From: an uncultured Hyphomicrobiales bacterium
GTDB lineage: Bacteria; Pseudomonadota; Alphaproteobacteria; Rhizobiales; Beijerinckiaceae
Length of the DNA stretch: 64,000 bases
Direction of reading: 5' to 3'
Assembly: GCA_903847605.1 (NCBI GenBank)
Contig: CAINED010000024.1
Span: forward strand, 62,001 to 126,000
The position numbers and the translations under genes are program-made. Positions 53,424 through 62,300 of the stretch are shown here, one piece after another. Within the stretch, counting starts at the first letter, position 1; each line of letters begins with the position of its first letter. The notes beneath the pieces are model-generated. The model worked only from the letters and a program-made list of their open reading frames with translations. It made no database searches and was not told the origin of the DNA.

Positions 53424-55655
53424 ATGAACAAGGGCGCGACCGGCACGGCAACACCCGCGGAATGGTTCGCGGACCGCGGAAGAGCGTCCGAGGTCCAATC
53501 CACGCGCATTTTCGACGTTGGCGACCTCCTGAACATCCTACGCTCGTCCCGGCGCCTGATCGCAATGACGGTTGCGACAACAACTGTGCTGGCGCTCGCC
53601 GCCGGAATACTCATGCCCAAGCGCTATTCGGCCTCGACACAACTCTTCATCGATTCGCGCGGCATCAAGGTTCTGGCCAACGATGTGTCGCCGCAGGCTG
53701 CCGTAGAGACGGCTATCGCCGATTTCGAAAGCCAGGTGAAAATTCTCGCCTCGGGGACGGTCATGCTGCGAGTCGCCGAGCGGGAGAAACTCGGCTCGGA
53801 CCCGACTTTCATACCGCAGCCGGGCTTGATGTCGCGCCTGCGCGCCCTGCTGCCGGGACCGAAGGAAACCATTGAGGATCGCACGCGGCTCGCGGCGGCG
53901 ATCCTCGAAAAGAGCGTCACGATCCGTCGCGCGGACCGCAGCTTCGTCGTCGATGTCGTGGTCAGCGATCCGGACGCGGCCCGCGCCGCGCGCCTGTCGC
54001 AGGCCGTGGCGGAAGTCTATCTCGAAGGACAACTCAACAATCGCCGCGATCTCGCACGGCGACTGGGCGGCGAAGTATCGGGCCGCTTGCAGGACCTGCG
54101 CGAGCGTGTGGAAGCTGCCGAAAGACGGCTCAACGACTTCAAGACAGCCAACAATCTTGTGTATTCCAGCGGCGGTCTCGTTGCAGAACAGGATCTCACC
54201 GAACTCAACAATCAGTTGAACCAGGCCCGCGCCCGCACGGCCCGCGCCAAGGCTCGTCTCGATCAGTTGACCCGTCTTTCCGGCAATACGGGCACTGCCG
54301 CCACAGCCGAAGTGCTGGATTCCCCGACGATCGTGCAGTTGCGCGTGCGTCTGGCGGAAGCGAACCGGCAGGCGGCGGAACTGCGGCGCAATCTTGGTCC
54401 GCTGCATCCGGAGATTCAGACGGCCGATGCGCGCGTGCGCGAAGCCAATTCGGCGATCGCCGGAGAGGTCGAGCGCCGCCGCTCGTCGGTACGCAACGAC
54501 TACGAACAATCGCTCGCCGCCGAACGCGTGCTGGCGCAGCAGATCAACGAACTCAAGACGAAGTCCACCGATACAAGCCAGGCGCTCATCGGCCTGCGCG
54601 AACTCGAGCGCGCTGTCGAAGCCAACAAGAAAGTTTACGAAGAATTCCTGCTGCGTTCCCGTGAATTGTCGGAACAGCAAAGCATATTCGCCAACGCCTC
54701 CTACATCATCACCCCGGCATCCGTTCCGAGCCAGCCATCCGGCCTCACCCTGCCGCTCTTGCTGGCCATCGGTTTCTTCGCAGGCTTCCCGCTCGGCGGC
54801 GGTTTGGCGATTGCGCGCGCGCAACTTGCCGAGATTGGTCAGAAGAGGCCCGCTCGCGCATCCCCCGCCCGCCCGACTTCATCAGGCGTGCCGGTCATCG
54901 CAAGGATCGCGCGACGAGAGTTCGATTCCTATCTCCAAAGAGGCGCCCTCTCGCGGGTCGCAGTACCTTCCGACGCCATCGTCGAATTCGCGCAGGCCAT
55001 CGAAGACGCCATGCCGGCGGGCGAAGGCGTGGCGCTGCTGATCGCGGGCGCGAATTCGGACTCGGCGAGCGCACAAACCGCGGCGGCGCTTGCGTGCGCA
55101 TGGTCCTACGACGGCTACGATACTTTGCTGATCGATGGCGATGGGCAAACCACACGCATCTCCAAACTCGCAGCCATGCAGGACATGCCCGGTCTCTACG
55201 ACCGGCTGCACCGCAACGTCGCCGAATTCGTGCGCTGGGGCCGCAGCGGCCTGCCGCATATTCTGCCGCTGATGCCGCCGGGACAGCGGCGCGACATATC
55301 CGGCGCACGGCGCATCGTCGGCCACAGGCTGGAGGATGTCGCCGAATCCGTCGAGAATATCGTCATCGATGCCGGCGATTTCATAAACAACGAATTCGCA
55401 GCGGTTCTGGCTCGCGCGGCGTCGGCTGCAATCGTTGTCGGCGACGATGAATCTTCCGCCGTCCGAGTGACAGAGCAATTGCGGCGCGAGGGCGTCCCGG
55501 TGCTTGGGATTGTCTCCGTAATTCCAAATGCGCCGGAACGCGCGGCAGCGGCACAAGAAGAGCAACAAACGGGTTCCCGCCTCTCCTTCTTCAACCGCTG
55601 GCGCAACCCCTTGAAACGTTCAGATCCGGCGGACGCCGCTGTGAAAAGCGCTTAA
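53424..55655 (+). CDS. Polysaccharide co-polymerase (Wzz/GumC) with degenerate BY-kinase domain
   Basis: 743-residue inner-membrane protein. Two membrane helices (about 40-60 and 435-455) frame a periplasmic Wzz domain with long coiled coils, ending in the proline-rich SVPSQPSGLTLPL. The cytoplasmic part (about 530-720) looks like a tyrosine autokinase but has lost its Walker A: LLIAGANSDSASAQTAAALA has no GK[ST]. The Walker A' (LLIDGDGQT) and B (NIVIDAGDF) regions remain, and there is no Tyr-rich tail. It probably controls chain length without kinase activity. ATG at 53424. Its end overlaps the convergent ligase-like gene by 36 bp. Confidence 0.85.
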   Translation: MNKGATGTATPAEWFADRGRASEVQSTRIFDVGDLLNILRSSRRLIAMTVATTTVLALAAGILMPKRYSASTQLFIDSRGIKVLANDVSPQAAVETAIADFESQVKILASGTVMLRVAEREKLGSDPTFIPQPGLMSRLRALLPGPKETIEDRTRLAAAILEKSVTIRRADRSFVVDVVVSDPDAARAARLSQAVAEVYLEGQLNNRRDLARRLGGEVSGRLQDLRERVEAAERRLNDFKTANNLVYSSGGLVAEQDLTELNNQLNQARARTARAKARLDQLTRLSGNTGTAATAEVLDSPTIVQLRVRLAEANRQAAELRRNLGPLHPEIQTADARVREANSAIAGEVERRRSSVRNDYEQSLAAERVLAQQINELKTKSTDTSQALIGLRELERAVEANKKVYEEFLLRSRELSEQQSIFANASYIITPASVPSQPSGLTLPLLLAIGFFAGFPLGGGLAIARAQLAEIGQKRPARASPARPTSSGVPVIARIARREFDSYLQRGALSRVAVPSDAIVEFAQAIEDAMPAGEGVALLIAGANSDSASAQTAAALACAWSYDGYDTLLIDGDGQTTRISKLAAMQDMPGLYDRLHRNVAEFVRWGRSGLPHILPLMPPGQRRDISGARRIVGHRLEDVAESVENIVIDAGDFINNEFAAVLARAASAAIVVGDDESSAVRVTEQLRREGVPVLGIVSVIPNAPERAAAAQEEQQTGSRLSFFNRWRNPLKRSDPADAAVKSA

Positions 55656-56906
55656 GGAAATCGCCAGCGCAAGCGCGGCGAAAGTGCTCGGCACTTTTGT
55701 CGAGAGCGTGTTGTTGGTGAGGGCGAGAAAAAGGAACACAGCCAGACCAATACCTATGACCGGATGCGAATTGCGCCCGATTCGCCAGAGCAGCCAGACG
55801 AAAAGAGATACGAAAAAAAGCGCACAGACTGCGCCGAAATCGAAAACGAAAAAGACGACGGCGCTTTCGATCAACTTGATGCCGAGCATGTCAGTTGCGA
55901 TCTGACGAATGCGCAAGATATCCGTTCCCAGGACGATGTCGCGCCAGCCGACAAACTCGAATACGCGATAGATGTCGATGCGTGTCTGGGCGCTGTCGTC
56001 GACATAGCCGCCCTTGAAGCGGTCCAGAAAACCAAGCTCCGAAAACGCCAGAAGCAGCAACGGCAGGACAGTCGTCGCAAAAACGATCATCGCAATGGCC
56101 TTAACGCCGACACTCGGTCCCGTATTGCCGAGCCTTGCCGTCAACAGAACGGCGATAGGAAGGAAGACGATCGCCATCAACATCGCTGTACGGGAACCGG
56201 AAATGAGCAGTCCGGCCATGAGTATGGCGATCAACGTCGTCTTCCACTTCGCGCCCACGGGCAGCGAGACGAGAAAGATGCAGGCCGTGAGGTTGATGAC
56301 GCCCACATTCAGCGCTGCGCCCAGAAATCCTGTCGGGCGAAACTCGGCCGCTTCCACGGGAATGATGTAACGGCCAGTCGCGAATTCGCCGACTGAGAGC
56401 AGCGAGTTGAACGCGAGGACGCCGATCACGGTCAGGCCGAAAATCTGCCGCCAGCGCGGCGGCATGGCGAGAAGGAACCCGCAGGCCAGGCAAGCCACGA
56501 GATAGGTGTCGATCACATAGCCGGCCGGCCCGTTGCGGCCCTGCATCATGGGAAAAGCTGCCGCGATCACGGATCCGAAGGCAAACACAATGATCGCCCG
56601 CAGCACCGGCAGATCGTGAGCCGCGAACCGATAACCCGGCGAGAGGTAGAGGAGCCCGGCAGCCATCGCCATCAGGTAACTTCCGGGATGAATCTTGCCC
56701 GGAAAAATTCCCCCTTCGTGCGTGTAGGGCCAGGCGAGGTTAACAATGACGTCGGTCAAAAAGATGCGCATCAGCGCGCCGACCAGAAACAGGCCGAAGA
56801 TGAACCGGACCCAGGCGAGACTTTGTTGGCTCAAGGGCACAGAGGAGACCGTTCCGTCCCGTGGGACCGGCTGCGCTGTTCCAAGATCGAGCCGTTCGTA
56901 GGTCAT
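55620..56906 (-). CDS. O-antigen ligase/polymerase (WaaL/Wzy-like) membrane protein
   Basis: 428-residue protein with about 11-12 hydrophobic segments. A larger periplasmic loop near the end of the protein (GGYVDDSAQTRIDIYRVFE, then WRDIVLGT) fits the WaaL/Wzy superfamily, as does LLISGSRTAMLMA, the common SxSRxA-like strip. It would polymerise the repeat units or ligate the chain. ATG at 56906 is chosen for the polar N-terminus before helix 1. Its 3' end overlaps that of the Wzz-type gene by 36 bp on the other strand, an unusual antisense arrangement. Confidence 0.82.
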   Translation of the reverse strand: MTYERLDLGTAQPVPRDGTVSSVPLSQQSLAWVRFIFGLFLVGALMRIFLTDVIVNLAWPYTHEGGIFPGKIHPGSYLMAMAAGLLYLSPGYRFAAHDLPVLRAIIVFAFGSVIAAAFPMMQGRNGPAGYVIDTYLVACLACGFLLAMPPRWRQIFGLTVIGVLAFNSLLSVGEFATGRYIIPVEAAEFRPTGFLGAALNVGVINLTACIFLVSLPVGAKWKTTLIAILMAGLLISGSRTAMLMAIVFLPIAVLLTARLGNTGPSVGVKAIAMIVFATTVLPLLLLAFSELGFLDRFKGGYVDDSAQTRIDIYRVFEFVGWRDIVLGTDILRIRQIATDMLGIKLIESAVVFFVFDFGAVCALFFVSLFVWLLWRIGRNSHPVIGIGLAVFLFLALTNNTLSTKVPSTFAALALAISLSAFHSGVRRI

Positions 56907-57065
56907 CGTTGAAGCCGGAATGAGGCACCGGACCATAGGGCGCGCCGCCCGATTCGCACAGGCGCGCCGTTTGCAACGCCTTGCTCAAATCGGGAAAGCC
57001 GCGTGAGGCTGGGTCAAATCGGGACCATGGCGCGGCCTTCATTCCGTCTGCTCGAGGAATTTGCA

Positions 57066-58085
57066 ATGCCCGTCCTGAACATTGCCAGCGTCATGGATAT
57101 GTTGCGCTGCCCCTGCTGCGCCTCGAAAATCGAGAAGCGCGGCGAGCAGTTCCAATGCACCGGAACAGACTGCGCCTATGCAAAGGCGCCCTTCGAGACG
57201 ATTGGCGGCCAGCCGGTGCTGGTCGATTTCGGGACAAGCGTCTTCAAGCGGGCCACCTATGCCGGCGGCAAGGTGCCGATCGTGCGCCCCCTTGGCCTAC
57301 TGGGCAATATCCTCGACCGTTTCCGCGAAAATCTTTACGGCGAGAACCGCCCCGCCGAAGCGAAGGCCGCGGAACTCATCGCCCGTCTCAGCAAAATGGC
57401 CTTCCCGCGCGTGCTGGTCATTGGCGGGGGCACGGCCGGCTCCGGCACGCGCGAACTTTACGCCGCCGCCACGCTCGACATCGTTGGGCTCGACGTTTTC
57501 CCGACGGAACTGACCACTCTGGTCGCCGACGGTCACAAGCTACCGTTCGCGCCTGAGAGTTTCGACGCCGTCTGGATTCAAGCTGTGTTAGAACACGTCC
57601 TCGATCCGCACACCTGCGTCGCCGAAATCCATCGCGTCCTGAAGCCCGATGGCATCGTTTATGCGGATACGCCGTTCATGCAGCAGGTGCATGGCGGCGC
57701 CTTCGACTTTCACCGCTTCTCGCTCAACGGCCATCGCTGGCTGTTCCGCAATTTCTCGCAGATCGAGGCCGGCGTGGTCGGCGGCGCGGGCGTCTCCCTG
57801 CTCTGGTCTTTGCGTTATTTCTTCCGCAGCTTCGGCTGGGGCAACAAGCCCTCGACCTTGCTGACGATGCCCTTCTTCTGGCTGCGCTTCTTCGACAGGC
57901 TGACTTCGCGCAACGGCAATGCGGACGCGGCGAACGGCGTCTATTTCCTCGGCATGAAATCGCCCATCGCGATGTCGCCGCAGGAGATCGTCCAATACTA
58001 TCACGACATGCGAGAGGCGCCGCGCAAACGCGCCGCCTCTCCAGCGCCTGCGGGCGAAACCGCGCCGGGTCTGGCGCGGCAGTAA
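57066..58085 (+). CDS. SAM-dependent methyltransferase with zinc-ribbon N-terminus
   Basis: 339-residue protein. Residues 13-40 form a Trm112-like zinc ribbon (LRCPCCASKIE, then FQCTGTDC). The methyltransferase domain follows, with RVLVIGGGTAGSGTRELYA as motif I, VGLDVFPTELTTLVADGHKL, AVWIQAVLEHVLDPH and IHRVLKPDGIVYADTP. The ATG at 57066 has CGAGGA nine bases before it, which I prefer to the upstream GTG at 57003 and ATG at 57027. This architecture is common in O-antigen and exopolysaccharide loci. Its target is presumably a sugar of the surface polymer. Confidence 0.83.
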   Translation: MPVLNIASVMDMLRCPCCASKIEKRGEQFQCTGTDCAYAKAPFETIGGQPVLVDFGTSVFKRATYAGGKVPIVRPLGLLGNILDRFRENLYGENRPAEAKAAELIARLSKMAFPRVLVIGGGTAGSGTRELYAAATLDIVGLDVFPTELTTLVADGHKLPFAPESFDAVWIQAVLEHVLDPHTCVAEIHRVLKPDGIVYADTPFMQQVHGGAFDFHRFSLNGHRWLFRNFSQIEAGVVGGAGVSLLWSLRYFFRSFGWGNKPSTLLTMPFFWLRFFDRLTSRNGNADAANGVYFLGMKSPIAMSPQEIVQYYHDMREAPRKRAASPAPAGETAPGLARQ

Positions 58086-58088
58086 CTT

Positions 58089-59156
58089 TTATGCATTCCC
58101 GCGCTGTTCGCGCCACAGTCCCAGTTTCTGCTGTGCGACGCGATCGGAATAGCTGAAGAGGCTGACCTCGCTCTCCGCCTCGAAGCGATAGGGCATCCAG
58201 CACGGCACGCAGAAAATATCACGCGGTTTGAAGCCGATAGTGACGGCCTTATCGCCCTCGCCTGCAATCAGCTTGCCCGTGCCCTCGACTGCCGAGAACA
58301 CGATATTTTCCGTTGTGCGCTGGGATTCAGTGCGGAAGCCCTTCGGCAAAACCTGCAGGAAGGCGGAGATGGTCGGCATGGCGCTGCCGCCGCGGGTCGG
58401 GTCGATATATTCGAGCTTGATGCCGTCGAACGGATCCCATTCGGAATTCTTGCGCAACGCATCGAGCGCCGCCCGCGCCTTCGCATAGGGATACCAGAAG
58501 ATCGGCGATTCCGGCCGCGTCCAGCTTTCGTTAACGGGCCGCATGTTCGCCCCGTAACGCGCCTGGCTGTCGCCGGGCGGACGGCTCTGCGGCGCGCGAT
58601 CCTCGGGATAGGCGTCGAAGAACATCGGCCCGAAACAGGCGACCATGGGAATGTCGAGCCCGTCCATCCAGAAGAAGGGCTCGTCGCCATCGTGACCATG
58701 ATCGTGCCAGGTCATCGACGGGGTGATGATGAAATCGCCGGGCTCCATGAAGGACTTTTCGCCGTTCACCGCCGTCCACGCGCCCTTGCCTTCCATAATG
58801 AAGCGAAGGGCCGAGGGCGTGTGACGATGCGCCGGCGCACATTCGCCGGGCATGATCATCTGCAGGCCCGAATAAAGCGACTCGAGTATGCGCGGCGCGC
58901 CACCCTGCAGACCCGGATTTTCCAGCGAGAGTACGCGGCGGTTCGCTTCCTTCGCCGTGATGAGGCCACCCGCCTCGATCAGCAGCGGCTTCAGCACATT
59001 GTCGAAATCCCAAAGATGCGGCTTCGACTTGATGAAGAGTTCGGGACGCGGCTGCACCAGCGTCGTCGTCCACAGCGGCGAAAGATCCTTGGTGGCGACC
59101 TTCTTGTAGAAAGCCTCGCGTTCCGGCGTGAGTGTGGCGGCGACATCGGCTGGCAT
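58089..59156 (-). CDS. Gentisate 1,2-dioxygenase-like bicupin
   Basis: 355-residue bicupin of the gentisate/salicylate 1,2-dioxygenase family, Fe(II)-dependent ring-cleaving enzymes. The N-terminal cupin has PAHRHTPSALRFIMEG and TPSMTWHDHGHDG, giving three His ligands; the C-terminal cupin is degenerate. FDNVLKPLLIEAG and SLENPGLQGG are other family stretches. TGGAGGAACG precedes the ATG at 59156. It is convergent with the zinc-ribbon methyltransferase (3-bp gap) and divergent from the ornithine-cyclodeaminase homologue across 181 bp. No maleylpyruvate isomerase or hydrolase gene is close. The substrate could be gentisate, salicylate or 1-hydroxy-2-naphthoate. Confidence 0.87.
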   Translation of the reverse strand: MPADVAATLTPEREAFYKKVATKDLSPLWTTTLVQPRPELFIKSKPHLWDFDNVLKPLLIEAGGLITAKEANRRVLSLENPGLQGGAPRILESLYSGLQMIMPGECAPAHRHTPSALRFIMEGKGAWTAVNGEKSFMEPGDFIITPSMTWHDHGHDGDEPFFWMDGLDIPMVACFGPMFFDAYPEDRAPQSRPPGDSQARYGANMRPVNESWTRPESPIFWYPYAKARAALDALRKNSEWDPFDGIKLEYIDPTRGGSAMPTISAFLQVLPKGFRTESQRTTENIVFSAVEGTGKLIAGEGDKAVTIGFKPRDIFCVPCWMPYRFEAESEVSLFSYSDRVAQQKLGLWREQRGNA

Positions 59157-59337
59157 GGCGTTCCTCCATTTTTGGACATCTTAATACACCGATCCGCCTC
59201 CAGCGCGAAAATCTGCGCCGATGCGGGGCGACCTAAAGCCACAATCGCCCCGCAGCTTGCCAAGAGCCGGGCCTTCCGCCTAGCCTTTGCCAATACAAAA
59301 AACGGAACGGCGCAGAACGTTCCGCCGGGAGGAAGTC

Positions 59338-60384
59338 ATGGCCCTGCTGATCAGGGATACGGAGATCGTCGGCCTCGTCAGCATCGAGGAGGCCATAGCA
59401 GCTATCCGTGAGGGCTATCGCGATCAGGGCGAGATGCCGGCATTCAGCGCGCCGCGCCTGCGCATCCAGCATCAGGATCGGCGGCTCAGCGTCCACACCG
59501 GCGGCTGCCACGGGCTCGGCGTGAGCGGCGCTTTCCTGCATGCGGAGCGGTTCACCTATCTCGGCGGCGCGCAGCAATACACGCATATCGGCAAGCGCGT
59601 TTACGTGACCTACAATTGCGATACGGCGGAACTCCTTGCGCTGATCGTCGGTTCGCCGCCGCTCTTTTCCTTCGAGACGGTGGACGAGGCAATGGGCACC
59701 GAAACGCCATGCACCAGCGCGGTCGGCACCGACCTGATGGCGAGAAAGGACAGCCGTATTCTCGGACTCTATGGGACCGGGCGGCAGGCGCGCCGGCATC
59801 TCATCACCATGGCGGCAATCCGGCCCGACATCGAAGAGGTCAGGCTCTACAGTCGCAGCGCAGAGAACCGCGCGGCCTTTGTCGAGCGAATGCAGCCGCT
59901 GGTGAAGGCCCGCATCAAGCCCGTCGACAATGCCGAAGCGGTCGCCCGCGGCGCCGACATCATCTGCCTCGCGACGGGGAGCAACGTTCCGGTTCTCCGC
60001 GGCGAATGGCTGGAACCCGGACAGCACGTCACCTCCATCGTCGGCAGCAACAAGGCCGTCTTTCAGCAGGGGCTCGTCGCCAAACCGCGCCGCGAATTCG
60101 ACGACGAGACGATCCTGCGCGCCGACCGCATCGTCGCGACGCTGAAGGACCAAGCCATTCAGGACGAACAGGGCGATCTCTTCCAGCCCGTGCACAGAGG
60201 GCTGACCAGTTGGGACGCCATCACCGATCTCAGCCAGCTTGCGAGCGGGCGCGTGAAGGGGCGAGAAAACGACAGGGAAATCACCCTTTTCAAACAGAAC
60301 TCCGATCAGGGCGTCGGCTACATGGCGCTCGCCCTGCTCATCGCGCGCAAGGCGCGTGCGGCCGGCATCGGTACGGAAATCTGA
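59338..60384 (+). CDS. Ornithine cyclodeaminase/mu-crystallin family protein
   Basis: 348-residue NAD(P)-dependent enzyme of the ornithine cyclodeaminase family, which also includes imine reductases and opine-type dehydrogenases. The dinucleotide-binding part reads ILGLYGTGRQARRHLITM, and DIICLATGSNVPV and IVGSNKAVFQQ follow; the N-terminus has RDTEIVGLVSIEEAIAAIREGY. GGGAGGAAG lies before the ATG at 59338. The Bug-type binding protein starts 20 bp after its stop, so the two are co-transcribed. Its catalysed reaction is not predictable. Divergent from the gentisate-dioxygenase-like gene. Confidence 0.88.
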   Translation: MALLIRDTEIVGLVSIEEAIAAIREGYRDQGEMPAFSAPRLRIQHQDRRLSVHTGGCHGLGVSGAFLHAERFTYLGGAQQYTHIGKRVYVTYNCDTAELLALIVGSPPLFSFETVDEAMGTETPCTSAVGTDLMARKDSRILGLYGTGRQARRHLITMAAIRPDIEEVRLYSRSAENRAAFVERMQPLVKARIKPVDNAEAVARGADIICLATGSNVPVLRGEWLEPGQHVTSIVGSNKAVFQQGLVAKPRREFDDETILRADRIVATLKDQAIQDEQGDLFQPVHRGLTSWDAITDLSQLASGRVKGRENDREITLFKQNSDQGVGYMALALLIARKARAAGIGTEI

Positions 60385-60404
60385 CGCGAAACCCGGAGAA
60401 ACAC

Positions 60405-61445
60405 ATGTCCTCTATCCGCAACGCGCTTGCATCTGCCGCCCTGATCGCGACGTCACTCTTCTCGCCCGCGCAGGCCCAGACTTCAGACGACTTCCTGAAG
60501 GGCAGGCAGCTCAGCATCATCGTCGGCTATACGCCGGGCAGCGGCTACGATCTCTATGCGCGTTTGCTGTCGCGCTTCTACGGCAAGCACCTGCCCGGCG
60601 AGCCGCGCGTCATCGTTCAAAACATGCCCGGCGGCGGCAGTCTCACCGCAGCCAACCACATCGCGCAGGTCGCGCCGCGCGACGGCAGCGTCATCGCGAT
60701 GATCAATCGCTCGCTACCCATCGCCGGCCTTCTGCAGACTGTCGAACCCGGCTCAATCAAATACGATCCGTTCACGCTCAACTATATCGGCTCGATGAGC
60801 GAGGAGACGACGCTCGCCTTCGTCTGGGCGGGCACAGGCATCACGAAATTCGAACAACTGCGCGAGCGGCAGATCACGACAGGCACGCAGGGCGCCGCGT
60901 CCGACGGGAACGTGCTCTCCAACATGCTGAACTCGATGTTCGGCACGAAGATCAAGGTGATCTTCGGCTATACCGGCACCGACAAGGTCTATTTCGCGAT
61001 GGAGAACCGCGAACTCGACGCCTACGTCGGCGGTACGCTCGGTTCGCTTCTCGCGACCCATCCCAACTGGATCCGCGACGGCAAGGTGAACGTCCTCGTC
61101 CAGTTGGTCACAAAGCCGTCGAGCCAGTTGCCGGGCATCCCCACCATAATCGATTTAACGACAAACGAAACGCATCGCGCGGCGCTGAGACTTGCACTCG
61201 CGCCGCAGCGCTTCGGCCGTCCTCTCATCGCACCGCCCGAGATTCCCGCAGACCGCCTCGCCGTCCTGCAGAAAGCATTCGACGCCGCGATGAAAGACGC
61301 GGGCCTCCTCGGCGAGGCCGACCGCATGAAGGCCGAGATCGCGCCGATGACGGGGACCGAAATGAAGGCTTTCATCAAGCAATTGCACGACGTACCGCCG
61401 GAGGCGCTGGCGCTGGCGCGTGCAGCCGTGCAGCCGCCGAAATAA
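60405..61445 (+). CDS. Bug-type periplasmic binding protein (tripartite tricarboxylate transporter family)
   Basis: 346-residue solute-binding protein with signal peptide (ending SPAQAQTSDD). It opens FLKGRQLSIIVGYTPGSGYDLYARL and has QNMPGGGSLTAANHIAQVAPRDGSV, the pattern of the TctC-like branch that uses GxGYDxxAR instead of GGxxD. CCGGAG is before the ATG at 60405. No TctA/TctB permease genes are visible in the window. Translation from the same transcript as the cyclodeaminase homologue suggests that it captures that enzyme's substrate. Confidence 0.86.
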   Translation: MSSIRNALASAALIATSLFSPAQAQTSDDFLKGRQLSIIVGYTPGSGYDLYARLLSRFYGKHLPGEPRVIVQNMPGGGSLTAANHIAQVAPRDGSVIAMINRSLPIAGLLQTVEPGSIKYDPFTLNYIGSMSEETTLAFVWAGTGITKFEQLRERQITTGTQGAASDGNVLSNMLNSMFGTKIKVIFGYTGTDKVYFAMENRELDAYVGGTLGSLLATHPNWIRDGKVNVLVQLVTKPSSQLPGIPTIIDLTTNETHRAALRLALAPQRFGRPLIAPPEIPADRLAVLQKAFDAAMKDAGLLGEADRMKAEIAPMTGTEMKAFIKQLHDVPPEALALARAAVQPPK

Positions 61446-61551
61446 GAGCTTGCCGCACGGCGTGGCGTAATGCGCATTGACGCGGCTGGCGGGAGCCCGC
61501 ATCCGTCGTCCGGACAGATGCGCGCAGCAGTTAGATGGAACGGAGCAGGAA

Positions 61552-61854
61552 ATGGATGAGATGAGCGGGCTGGCCGAAGCAGCCGCGGCTTTCGCGCAAG
61601 GCGTCGCGGCGCTCGATGCAGAGGGCAAGGCGGGCGATATTCCCGACGACATCTTGCAAACGATTTTTACAGCGGCCGTAAAAGCCTATGCGGCGCGCGT
61701 CGAGGATACGGGGCGCGAACCTGCCATCGTCGACACGTCGAAAATTACCGCGACGGAAGGCGTGACGGCCGCCTGCGCGCTGATCCGCGCTATCGACCTG
61801 AACATGTTCGACGTGACCATGTGGTACAATCGCAGCGGCAACAACCGGGTCTGA
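61552..61854 (+). CDS. Small conserved hypothetical protein
   Basis: 100-residue soluble protein that I do not recognise beyond being conserved-looking. It has an Ala-rich helical first half (LAEAAAAFAQGVAAL), a middle DIPDDILQTIFTAAVKAYAARVE that looks like a helical repeat, and a C-terminal FDVTMWYNRSG. No signal or membrane span. CGGAGCAGGA precedes the ATG at 61552. It is followed after 1 bp by the exported protein gene, and so probably shares its transcript. Function unknown. Confidence 0.7.
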   Translation: MDEMSGLAEAAAAFAQGVAALDAEGKAGDIPDDILQTIFTAAVKAYAARVEDTGREPAIVDTSKITATEGVTAACALIRAIDLNMFDVTMWYNRSGNNRV

Positions 61855-61855
61855 C

Positions 61856-62299
61856 ATGCGGCTGGCCTGCGTTGCGATAAGCCTTGCCATGATGACTGCA
61901 AGCGGCGCCCTCGCGCAACCCGCCGCCGTGCGCGAACAGATGCGCGAGGACCGGCTGGACTGCAAACAGACCGGCTACAGCGCGCACACGCAAAAGGGCT
62001 ATCTGCGCAGCGCCGACTTCAACGGCGATGGCAAGCCGGACTACATTCTCGACAATGAAAAGCTGGACTGCGGTACGGTGAAATGCGGCAGCGCGGGCTG
62101 CACGATCGTGATCTTCGTATCAGCGGGTAAAAACCATCGCCTGGCTTTCGACGACAATGTCCGCACATGGAAGATCGTGCGGCGCGGCAAGCGCGACATC
62201 ATCGAAGCCAATTTCCATGGCAGTTATTGCGGCCGCGCAGGCTCCTACGATTGCCGCAAGACGATTTCGTGGAACGGCCTGACGATGACCGCGCAATAG
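61856..62299 (+). CDS. Exported protein with a Ca-binding-loop-like motif
   Basis: 147-residue protein with a cleavable signal peptide (MRLACVAISLAMMTASGALAQ). The mature part contains ADFNGDGKPDYILDN, a DxNGDGxxD loop like those of EF-hand and FG-GAP proteins, and six Cys in all (DCKQTG, DCGTVKCGSAGC, YCG, DCRK) that may form disulphides. No family name can be given with certainty. The start at 61856 lies 1 bp past the preceding stop. It is convergent with the GlcG/HbpS-like gene, ending 1 bp from its stop. Confidence 0.75.
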   Translation: MRLACVAISLAMMTASGALAQPAAVREQMREDRLDCKQTGYSAHTQKGYLRSADFNGDGKPDYILDNEKLDCGTVKCGSAGCTIVIFVSAGKNHRLAFDDNVRTWKIVRRGKRDIIEANFHGSYCGRAGSYDCRKTISWNGLTMTAQ

Positions 62300-62300
62300 T

